Part shown: positions 22,470 through 31,206 of the stretch, one piece after another
Numbering within the stretch: position 1 is the stretch's first letter
Layout of the letters: each line of letters begins with the position of its first letter
Source: Purshia tridentata
Lineage: Eukaryota > Streptophyta > Magnoliopsida > Rosales > Rosaceae
Direction: 5' to 3'
Length of the DNA stretch: 64,000 bases
Assembly (NCBI GenBank): GCA_003254885.1
Contig: QANT01001967.1
Span: 1 to 64,000 of the forward strand
Position numbers and translations under genes: made by a program
The notes under the pieces: generated by a model
What the model was told of the DNA's origin: nothing
The model's database searches: none
Seen by the model: only the letters and a program-made list of their open reading frames with translations

Positions 22470-25259
22470 TCAAAAAGTGCAGTGATCTCTCAAGACCATT
22501 TGAGCAAGATCAACTGCTCCACTCTGTTTGTAGATATGATGCAGATTAAAAGCTGCTTCTCTGCGAAGGTCACAGTAACCCGGTAATCCATTTTCAACAG
22601 AGTCTGAATGTTCATGGAGAAGTTGTGGGATAGGGTAATCTTTCTCATGAGTTTGAAGAACTTTTTCATAGTATGAAGCTGCCAGAGTCACAAGGCCGAC
22701 TTGATGAAATGCCCTGGCTATGTTGTACAAAGCCTCCTGGTTGTTGTCACAAAGCCGCAAATTGTTGTAGAGGAATGACAAGCCCTGTGCAACACACTGG
22801 TGTTTATTCTCAATTCTACCTCCAAGGGCTAAGTTGATTAAGGCAGTACCCACACACAGATTAATCAGGGGATTTTCTGGCAACAATTTATAAGCTTTAA
22901 GGTATTCTCTCACAGCATCTTGGTGGCGTCCGTTTCTTGTAAAATGATGCCCAGAAATGACACTGGGTGGTGCACAGTCTTTGAATTTGTCTTTCCTACG
23001 CCCATGTACAAACTTGTAATGCTTCCCTCGATACCATTCATCTAATCTGGTAAACACTTTGTAATAGCAATTCCAGGCAGTATTGCTGTGTGGATGCTGG
23101 TCTGCAATGTATTTTACACAGTTAAACCCATGCTTAGGATCGGGAGTGGAGTATGCTACTTGAGCTCCAAGTGACCGGAGTTCCTTCTTAAAAGAAGACA
23201 TGTTGTGAGTCGACTTCAAACCAAGACCAAGGCCAATAATCTCCAATGCTTCACGATATCTGTTCAAGGAAGTCAATGACTTGCACAAATCTATTATAAG
23301 GCGATGATGTTCTTTATTCTTGAGAAGATCCGGCAGGGGAGGTTCTTTTCTGTGTATTTCTTGTGGAGGATGATAAACATCAGAATCTGAATCCGAATCT
23401 AAATCATTATCACTTTTCCAATGAACTCCAGCAGCCACTGCAGCCATTGCCTCAGCTCTCTTTTCTGCCTTTAACTTTGCTTTCTTCTGAAGGGACTTCT
23501 TAGCTCTGTTAGCTTTCCGCAGATCTGATACAGAAGCTCCTGGTGGTGGTCTATGTCTGAAAACTAGGTTATCTGTTTGGTTATCATCCAATTCCAGGAC
23601 TTTGACTCGTTCTAACAGCTCCCTTTTTGAGAGCCTCTTTGTTCCTTTCACCTTTTTCCGAAGTGATGCGCTACGTAATGACTCAAGTATCAAGTGATAT
23701 ATTGCATCCACAAACTCCTTGTGCATCCCTTTAACTCTGTAAATGTGGCAAAGTTTCAGCTTCACTTGTCCATTGCACCACCATGGTTCTGGTTTGTCAG
23801 TTTGGAGGTCAAAACAGTCTGGATTCTTCGGAGGCGATAACAATGAAATGGCTTCATCTTCTCTGGTTTCTTCAAGGAGAATAGAAGCCAATGTCAACCG
23901 GGCCTCAATATTATTTTCATGTGTCTTTAAAGCTTCGTAAAAGTACAATATTGATTCTACCCTGTAATTTAAGGACAAATAACAGTGCGCAATTTTCAAA
24001 TGATGAAATCCATTATTGAATTCAGTGGTTCTGTCTGCAATTTCAGTAATCAAGTCAGCACGATCATTCGTACTCCGCTCTTGCAGAACACTAAAGAGAA
24101 TTCCTGCCTTCACCATATTTCCCAAGTAAGCATGGCAGATTCCTGCTTTAATTTTCATTTCCAGAGGCAGTTCTTTTCCTGAACAGAATACCAGTTGTGC
24201 ATGCTCAATATGCTGAAGAGCTTCATTATGTGCATTATTTTCCATATATAGAGAAGCTAAAAGATCAATGACACTCAAATCAGCTTCAGTTGGAAGGCCT
24301 CTAAGATAGACCTCCAAAATATGGATAGCACACTCACGCTGACCACATTTTTCATACATTTTTGCCCCCATCTTGAGTGCTTCAACATTTTTTTCATTAT
24401 AAATCTTGTTTCCTTCATCATCATCACTATCAGGGCGGTTTTGTACTATTTTTTCATACAATGCAGCAGCTTTTTGATAATCTCCAAGCTGAACATAGAG
24501 CGAGGCAGCATCTAATTTCACAGTAATTTCCTTAGGATCCACTGATATTGCTCTCAAAAGGTAATCCAGAGCTACAGAAGTGTTTCCTTGTTCATTGTAG
24601 CGGCTAGAAAGCAGTTTCAAGAGAGATGGGTCTCTTGGTGCTAAATGTAGAGCAGTTTCTAAGCAATTCAAGGCCGCAGCTTTATTACCAAGAGCTTCAT
24701 GGACAAGTGCAAGGCTATGGTACGAATCAGGCACATATGGTGCTTGCCTAACGACTTCTGCCAAGATGGGTATGGCCTCTTTAAAACGGCCAAGTGCATA
24801 GAAAAGATTAGCATCACCAAGCATATGATCAAGTTCAGGGGGGAGTTTCTTCTTTGACCCTTTTCGCCTACCTCTTTTCTTATCCTTCTTCCTTGGTCTC
24901 CCCTGCATACCATAATCCGATTCCATGTCCTCCATTATTTCCTCAATGGTTGCTCCAGGACCATTTGCCTGCCTGACCTTCTTAACCGAACCATCAGCCA
25001 AGTTACCCACAGGTGCTTTTCGCTTTTTCTCAGCTAGAGCCTCATAATCCATGCCCACAATTAATTGCTGATAAAATTGGTCACCTAAAGCACCATCTTT
25101 CATAGAATCCAAAGCATTAACCCCATCTTCCTCATCCTCATCACCTTCTTCCTCTTCCTCAACCTCATCCTCATCATCTTCCACCATGTCTTCCTCAAGG
25201 TCCACAGCATACTGTGAAGCCTCCTCATGATCGCCAGTGGCATGGCCCTCTTTGCCCAT
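22470..25259 (-). CDS. General transcription factor IIIC subunit 3 (TPR protein, TFC4/GTF3C3-like)
   Basis: One uninterrupted reading frame of 929 residues. The frame runs 32 codons further upstream, but those encode a low-complexity Phe/Leu/Cys-rich stretch, so I start at MGKEGHATGDHEEA. Residues about 20-45 are extremely acidic (Asp/Glu runs), followed by a basic RPRKKDKKRGRRKGSKKK segment, as in TFIIIC tau131/TFC4 proteins. Many tetratricopeptide repeats follow (for example ALGRFKEAIPILAEVVRQAP and ALGNKAAALNCLETALHLAP). The C-terminus (REAAFNLHHIYKQSGAVDLA) matches the family's conserved end. The protein would assemble RNA polymerase III initiation complexes on tRNA and 5S genes by bridging TFIIIC and TFIIIB. 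The long intronless frame is notable but intact. Confidence 0.9.
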   Translation of the reverse strand: MGKEGHATGDHEEASQYAVDLEEDMVEDDEDEVEEEEEGDEDEEDGVNALDSMKDGALGDQFYQQLIVGMDYEALAEKKRKAPVGNLADGSVKKVRQANGPGATIEEIMEDMESDYGMQGRPRKKDKKRGRRKGSKKKLPPELDHMLGDANLFYALGRFKEAIPILAEVVRQAPYVPDSYHSLALVHEALGNKAAALNCLETALHLAPRDPSLLKLLSSRYNEQGNTSVALDYLLRAISVDPKEITVKLDAASLYVQLGDYQKAAALYEKIVQNRPDSDDDEGNKIYNEKNVEALKMGAKMYEKCGQRECAIHILEVYLRGLPTEADLSVIDLLASLYMENNAHNEALQHIEHAQLVFCSGKELPLEMKIKAGICHAYLGNMVKAGILFSVLQERSTNDRADLITEIADRTTEFNNGFHHLKIAHCYLSLNYRVESILYFYEALKTHENNIEARLTLASILLEETREDEAISLLSPPKNPDCFDLQTDKPEPWWCNGQVKLKLCHIYRVKGMHKEFVDAIYHLILESLRSASLRKKVKGTKRLSKRELLERVKVLELDDNQTDNLVFRHRPPPGASVSDLRKANRAKKSLQKKAKLKAEKRAEAMAAVAAGVHWKSDNDLDSDSDSDVYHPPQEIHRKEPPLPDLLKNKEHHRLIIDLCKSLTSLNRYREALEIIGLGLGLKSTHNMSSFKKELRSLGAQVAYSTPDPKHGFNCVKYIADQHPHSNTAWNCYYKVFTRLDEWYRGKHYKFVHGRRKDKFKDCAPPSVISGHHFTRNGRHQDAVREYLKAYKLLPENPLINLCVGTALINLALGGRIENKHQCVAQGLSFLYNNLRLCDNNQEALYNIARAFHQVGLVTLAASYYEKVLQTHEKDYPIPQLLHEHSDSVENGLPGYCDLRREAAFNLHHIYKQSGAVDLAQMVLRDHCTF

Positions 25260-25764
25260 CAAGATGTAAAGGCAAATGAATCCTCTTGGAGAACCCAAAA
25301 AACAAACACAAAAGAACAAAAAAAACAAGAAAAAAGCATGCACTGGCCCAAACAAAAAAAAAGGATGAAGAAGAAACCCAGAACCTGCTTGAAAACGTTG
25401 AATTTGACCAAAAAGCTCGATGCATGTGTTGATGGGTGTGGAGCTCGACCCTTTGCTTGTTGCTTCTCTCCTCTATTCACAGGATAGCTTCATGAAATGG
25501 TTCTTTTTAGATTAGGGATTCAGTGAAAAGATCGTGCCTTTCTGATTCAATGATTCCCATCGTCCTCTTCAGGACACTTGTTTCCCACGCAACGTCGCAA
25601 CCTTCTGGCTTGGGCCGAGCTGGGCCTTTTCGTGTCCTTCTTCCCAAGTCAACGGTTCTGGCCACAACAAACATGGTTTTTTATTTATTCATTTAATTTT
25701 TTATTTATGGTTCAAACAAGAGAGTCTGGATCTCCTTTTGGGGATCTCTTGTGCTTATATCGAT
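25260..25764 (-). promoter_or_regulatory. 5' leader and promoter region of the TFIIIC subunit gene
   Basis: No separate gene is seen. The T-rich leader on the minus strand lies next to the start codon. Two site II-like motifs occur near 25610-25630 (plus-strand GGGCC contexts, TTGGGCC and CTGGGCC), which are frequent in promoters of plant housekeeping genes. The left end of the ABCC pseudogene lies just beyond, so the promoter sits close to or within a duplication junction. Confidence 0.45.
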
Positions 25765-27480
25765 CTCAAGCTGGTAGTAAAAAAAACTCCTGTACCATAA
25801 TAAGATCAACATATGTAAGAAATCAACTTGATGGGTTACAAGTAACACCGCCTTGGTTTTAAGTGCTCCCCTCACATTCCTGCAAGGAAGCATAAACATG
25901 ATAATCTTAAAAGAAAAGAATCAGTCCAATGCAAATTGAGTAGTAGCATCACAGAAAAAGTGGGTTGTAACACACTCTGCATTACAAATCAAATCCACTG
26001 AGTATACCTATTAAGACAGACAATGTACATTTAAACCACAAAGACCAAGATATGTTTTGCATCATCTAGCAACCATCTTAAGAACAAGCTAGACTGTCCT
26101 GCTGCGCAATGAAAGTAAATCATTTCTTTGAAATCAAATGTTACCTTAAATATTTCTGATACTGTATGAGCATCAACGGCACCGAAGACATCATCAGGAA
26201 GATATATGTCACAATTTTGATATGCGGCCCTGGCAAGTTGTATCCTCTGCTTCTGGCCACCACTGAGGTTGATGCCACGCTCGCCGATCTCAGTTTGATC
26301 TCCATACTCCATCATTTCCAAGTCGTCCTCCAAGCAACAAACCCTGATAACTTCCTGGTATCTCTCTGTCCATCGGCAAACCAAATAGGATGTTTTCTTC
26401 AGTGGTCCCATTTTGAATCCATGATGTTTGAGCCACATAAGTTGTCCCACAAACTCTTACCTGTCATTGACAAAGCTTATTACTTACTAGTGCTGACGTT
26501 CTTTCAGCTCTATGTTCTGGGGAAAGGAATGGGATTTCATCAACCTTTAGAGGGGTTTTATAACCCTTACTGAGGAGAGGATTCATCCAAATCCAAAGGT
26601 CTTAGAAATTATGGAAGCGGTAGCAAAACCAGTCACATTGGATTTGCTCAAAAGGGGTTCCAACAATTTGGTTTCTACATCGATTCTTGGTTCAGATTCT
26701 CTATTCACTGTAATCCCAGTTGATCCTCTAATGCTAACAATAAGAAGAACAATTCATAAGGGGAAAGACACATCGAAACTACATCATCCAATCTCAAACT
26801 TGGCTCCTGGTTTCCTTCGACGTAGAGCAAATGAATTATCCCGGAAGTTGTAAACAAGGAAATAAAAATGAAGTTTTCAACCCCAAAAGATTCGAAGCCA
26901 TTTCGGGTGTTTAAGAGCTTTAATTATCTTTTCATGGACCACAAGTAGTGTGATCACTGCATGAGTTATGGCTTGCACTAACCAAAATATCCCATCTACG
27001 AGTTTCCATGGCAACTCAGTGCTTCTAGTAAAAGCTAAAGTGCATGCAACAGCATAACAAAGTGTTGAGAGAATGCTCACGGTCACAGAGAGCTTAAAGC
27101 ACAGAGTAGTTCTGAGATGGTCAGCTCTGTAATTTCTGATGAGGGGCTTGTTGAGGTCAGAGCTTCGGCGGCCATTGGAGACGAATCTTGAATAAAGCAT
27201 TTGGATTGAAAATAGTAAGAGGGTGAGCAAGAACAGGAGATCAAGAGAGGATAACAGAGCTCTCTGAGGACAGGGAGAGAGGAAAATGAATCTCAGCATT
27301 GAAATATGGCTGGTACAGAGGTGTCCTCCGGGGATTGAATCACAGATGGTGAACATGAACTGGATGAGATCCAAGAGCCAGAAGACATGGTCATAAACTT
27401 GGTAGAAGAGTCTAAAGTTGCACTCTTTTATGCTTCATTTGCATCAACATCCTTCTTCTTCTTATCTTATCCCCTGAAAA
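25765..27480 (-). pseudogene. Truncated, internally deleted ABCC transporter pseudogene (inverted copy of the gene at 1991-8380)
   Basis: The minus strand repeats the intact ABCC gene from its leader-intron acceptor (about 27470) through exon 1, exon 2 (26460-26145) and exon 3 (from 25879), then ends. The ATG corresponds to 27394. Introns are retained, so this is a DNA-level duplication rather than a retrocopy. About 1.3 kb is missing inside: sequence equivalent to 2889 jumps to the end of intron 1 (about 4210), removing TMD1 and the NBD1 Walker A. I see a 1-base deletion soon after the start (27300), a 2-base deletion in exon 2 after the equivalent of GLPMDRE, a 2-base deletion at the start of exon 3 and a further 1-base deletion later in exon 3. 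Walker B reads LPDD instead of LLDD. It cannot encode a transporter. Confidence 0.92.
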
Positions 27481-27604
27481 ATTAACAGAAAATTTATGTG
27501 CATGTGTTAGCATCAGTCGAAAGAATTTGTTCTCATTGATATTGATAGTTAGATATCATTAAATTTGTTTTCAATGATGGATATGATAAGTTGTCATATC
27601 ATAA

Positions 27605-27960
27605 AATAGACTTTGGCCGCGTCAAAGTAATAATTTACAGTCCGCCAACCCCTGTTCCTCCGGCGGGTGTGAGCCATACATGTCGTTCACCAACATATTC
27701 TTCAGGTTCAAGTCAATGCCCGATGCATTTGCAGTTGCAAGCCTAATTGCTATGTTTGGCCAGCCCAGCAAGGTTGGCTCCCTTGCTGTGTGGGTCATTC
27801 TACAGTGTAGAGATGCACACATCCTTATGAGCGGAATGTTGGCATGCTTCTCCAATTAGCTTCACATCGGTGGCAACCGCATTACTGCTTACAGCAAGAC
27901 CCTCAGCAACAGCAGTAGCATTGCCGAAGAAAAATGGGCTTCATTATTCTTCATTATTCT
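27605..27960 (-). pseudogene. Broken plant invertase/pectin methylesterase inhibitor (PMEI)-like fragment
   Basis: Read on the minus strand, one frame gives LIGEACQHSAHKDVCISTL and then a stop. It continues NDPHSKGANLAGLA, then needs a frame change to give IAIRLATANASGIDLNL. A short stretch further on reads EEQGLADC. This is the PMEI pattern: Cys-x8-Cys near the N-terminus with STL and DP.SKGA..., then a Cys after GL.DC. An in-frame stop (TAG) after CISTL and a frameshift after AGLA break it. The C-terminal helices are not evident. Family proteins are secreted inhibitors of pectin methylesterase or invertase; this copy should be dead. I recognise it from the motif pattern only, so the family assignment is moderate. 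Confidence 0.55.
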
Positions 27961-28908
27961 TCGATCATCTTCTTATTTCGATTCTAGTGTTGGAAGATGG
28001 TCAATTGGTCAACTGCATTGGCTAATGACACTGACTTATAAATATGAGGAAGAATGGTAATCAGTTTTTATTGTGTTGTTGAGTTTCATTAGGACCACCT
28101 TGACGCGTCTCGTAGGCTTCTTTCCACTAAATTCGAACTGCTTGAAAACTTAAAAGGGCACTCTTCAATTCTTCATATTAGCGCTAATACACGACACAAC
28201 CAAATCTATTCCCAAAGAACTGATTTTGTTCCAATTAGGCGAGTCAAAAAAGAATAAAAAGCTAACCCAAATTCCGTGTCTTGCTCGAACAAGACAGACC
28301 AAGTAGTAAAGAAGGAAACAAAAAGCCAGCCAAATACACGCTTAAGGCACTTGAGATGCATGCATCGATTCACTACATTCATCTGAAACAAAGGGCTTAA
28401 TTGTACTCTGCCTCTGTTCACATGCTTAGGCCACTTCAGATGCATGCATCCTTTCACCACATTCATCTGATCGAAACTTTGGCTCTATGAAGATCAATAC
28501 TCTGACACTCCAATAAAAACCAGCCAAATTACAGATATCAGTTACCTCTTTTGTTTATTCTCATCCCAGCCTCAAAGTTTCTACTATCCCCTTGAAAAGA
28601 AATACTGAATTTGCATAGTTTAGAGCAAAGTCTACACAAGCAGAAAGCATCTATCTGAAATGACAACAGAATTGGGAAAGAAAATAAATTCGAAAACTCT
28701 AAAACTAGTCATAACTATTATTGAATTCAAATGTTAAGCAGAAAAACTTAAGATCGTAACAAATCTTACAACTCAAATCGAAAAGCATAGCACTCAAATT
28801 ACACATACACAACAATAACAGCAACAACAACAACAACATAATGCTCTGAAAAAACTGAGATTGAAATGAACGCATTCCTCTCAAGTCCTCAATTCCTCAA
28901 AGCGCCAT
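27961..28908. other. Intergenic region downstream of the EID1-type gene
   Basis: No gene is seen. It contains one imperfect direct repeat (28341-28470) and A-rich sequence with a short CAACAA run near 28810-28840, probably in the 3' UTR of the F-box gene to the right. Confidence 0.5.
28341..28470. repeat. Imperfect 46-bp direct repeat, period 84
   Basis: The copies at 28341-28386 and 28425-28470 share CTTA-GGC-CACTT, then AGATGCATGCATC and a closing ACATTCATCTGA, with a handful of differences. This is a local non-coding duplication. Confidence 0.8.
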
Positions 28909-29889
28909 TTAGGTGTACAATGGCAAGTCGGTCCACGCTCCTGAGACATGTCCATTTTCACAGACATAAGCTCGAACAACAGGCTCACCGTCGTCATGGT
29001 ACCCGAAAACCCGTCTCAAACAGAAGGCAGAGTGCAAATCCCAAGTGTCTTTGCAGGAGCAAAACGCGCAATTCAGACCAAGCTTGCTCCTTTTCCCATC
29101 CTTTATGGTCCTCCAAACTTGGGACCCCTTAAAATCCTTGAAAACCCCTCTGAAAAGCATGTAATTCCGCTTCTCTTCGATGTGAACACAACCAGGCCAA
29201 TCGCAGATGTACAAGCAGTCGCCACGGAAACGACTGTGAAGAAGCTTGTTGCCTTGTTCACGGCTCAAATTCCAAACCCCAGAAGCCAAATGCGACCTCA
29301 TGGATCTACAAACCTTCCTCCTCTTGCAGATTGAAAATTCACGACCCACTTTGACAGCGCCTTTCTCAACAGGAACCACTTCTGCTACTTGGGGACCATC
29401 ATGTGCTTCAGAATCATTGTAAATCGTATCGAAGTATAGATCATCGAATAGAGACCAAGAACAATCGGACCCAGAAACACCAATTTCTTGAACCGCACCA
29501 ATTTGACTCGAGGAAGGCTCCGCAGGCGGTTTGGCCGCCGGAGACAAATCCAATTTCCGGTAATTATCATCGGGGCCGAGCTCGCGTTCGAGCCCGAAAT
29601 CGGAGTTCTCGAAGAGGACGCCAGAGTGGAGAAGACCGGGGCAGCAGACGGCGAGTTTGTGAAGCGCGGCCCAACCGCCGGGCGGCGAGGAAGAGCCGGC
29701 GAGCAGATCGGAGACGACGGAGGGAATGACTTTGGAGCACTTAGTCTTCCAGCAAATGTTGCGAATCAGAGACGAGAATTTTGTGCAGGCGCAGGCGAGT
29801 CGGGCCCAGTTTCGCGGGTCATCTTCAAGCTTGAAGAGGATGTTGAGAACGACGTCGTCGGAGAGTTTTGAGAAGACGGTTTCGGCCAT
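28909..29889 (-). CDS. EID1: Phytochrome A-associated F-box protein (EID1-like)
   Basis: A single exon of 326 residues, near Arabidopsis EID1 size (about 336). I start at MAETVFSKLSDDVVLNIL because the F-box begins at once (residues about 6-50, with LEDDPRNWARLACACTKFSS); the frame extends 24 codons upstream without homologous content. The C-terminal half carries conserved basic and Cys/His-rich segments (CLYICDWPGCVHIEEKRNY, LNCAFCSCKDTWDLHSAFCL), ending in GAWTDLPLYT, which I recognise as the EID1 terminus. EID1 forms SCF complexes with an ASK adaptor and negatively regulates phytochrome A far-red signalling in the nucleus. EDL paralogues are an alternative, but intronless structure and the end sequence favour EID1. 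No defects are seen. Confidence 0.9.
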   Translation of the reverse strand: MAETVFSKLSDDVVLNILFKLEDDPRNWARLACACTKFSSLIRNICWKTKCSKVIPSVVSDLLAGSSSPPGGWAALHKLAVCCPGLLHSGVLFENSDFGLERELGPDDNYRKLDLSPAAKPPAEPSSSQIGAVQEIGVSGSDCSWSLFDDLYFDTIYNDSEAHDGPQVAEVVPVEKGAVKVGREFSICKRRKVCRSMRSHLASGVWNLSREQGNKLLHSRFRGDCLYICDWPGCVHIEEKRNYMLFRGVFKDFKGSQVWRTIKDGKRSKLGLNCAFCSCKDTWDLHSAFCLRRVFGYHDDGEPVVRAYVCENGHVSGAWTDLPLYT

Positions 29890-31206
29890 TGGGGTAGTTG
29901 AAGTTATTGAATTGCGTAGGAAAGCAGTGGCGGTGAGAAGGGTTTGGGGAACTCCATACAACTCGGTTTGGTTTTGAATGATATGATTCCTTTCTTTCAG
30001 TTTCAGAGTGGCCTTGTTCTACTTCCAAGGCCCCTTCTTTTATGCTGAAAAAGTCTGTTTATTTTTGTCATTTTGTCTCTCTCATTTATTTTGGGGACAC
30101 CCCCTCAATCCTCATGAATTGTTGGCCTTTCGACCAGAATTGATCATGGGGAAAACTAGTGGCTCTCCTCCCTTACTCATCATATTCGCATTGTACATTT
30201 GGTATGCACCCCAAACATTAATTAGATACTTTTATTTGAATACGAATCCACCCCAATTTTAACACATGTATAGCCATATGATTGTCAAGTTCAACAAAAT
30301 AATTGAGTCCACAGTTCAAATGCAGACCCCTTTAACATACATGATGACTTTAAGCAACTAGACAATATACTAGACCACTTTATAGATAAGTTTTAACCAT
30401 CATTAAGTACATGGATTTGTCTTATTTATACATTTATCTTTAAAATTATAATTTTATCTCAATTTACCCCTTAAAATTTATTATCTAAATTTATCCCTAT
30501 AAGTTTTCTCTAGCGTACCCGAACCGGCCTATTACCTCTGGGTGTAAAGCTGTTGGTGTTGGATAGAGAAAATTTAGGCCACAAAAGAGAACATGGTGGT
30601 GGGCTACATTTATCTCTCGAGACAAAACAATCAATGGAGATAGGAAGAGGAAGAAACAAGAGACCACGAAAGGGGGCCATGGCTATCTACCCCTTTTCTT
30701 TGTTGTGATGAAGTTTGCATCTCCATGTGCTTTTCTTATCCCCTTGTCGCTTCAAGATTAATTAGGACCGGCCTTAATTTCTACATGCATTGCTTCTTAG
30801 TTTGATAAATTCGAGATCAATCAACTATTGAAGGCCGTCCAAAACAAAATCCACAAATGCGTATCCAAACCTTTTTAACTACTGCGAGTGAACCCGACTC
30901 CCAACTGGAACATGCTATGAAACCACGAAATTATAAACCAAATAGTAGAAGAGGAGAACGAACCAGCCAGAAAAATATACTGAAACGTACAAACAGCAAT
31001 GTAGTAAAGAATCTCATATGCATTACAAGGTGCGTGGATGGTAAAAACTCTGTCTAACTTAAACAAGAATCCAAAAACAATATCACGGATATGAAAACTG
31101 AATCCATCCATAAACTCAAAAGTCTGTCAATAAGTCTTAACATAAACGGCGTCCCAACTCCACTGATTTTGAGCCCACTGATAAGCTTCGTGTGTGGGAT
31201 AAAATA
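29890..31206. other. EID1-type promoter and SR-gene 3' region
   Basis: No gene is supported. The right part (about 30840-31206) is probably 3' UTR of the SR gene; the left part is the EID1-type promoter and leader. The middle is ordinary AT-rich sequence without repeats that I could recognise. Confidence 0.45.

Noticed and set aside
25260-25355. Upstream 32-codon extension of the TFIIIC subunit frame
   Set aside because: It encodes a Phe/Leu/Cys-rich stretch from a T-rich leader with no likeness to the family; the conserved acidic N-terminus starts at the ATG at 25259.
26166-26853. Plus-strand frames of 135 and 80 residues
   Set aside because: They are the antisense of the ABCC pseudogene; the same antisense frame exists over the intact gene.
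29403-29977. Plus-strand Arg-rich frames over the EID1-type gene
   Set aside because: They are antisense shadows of a GC-rich coding exon with no family likeness.
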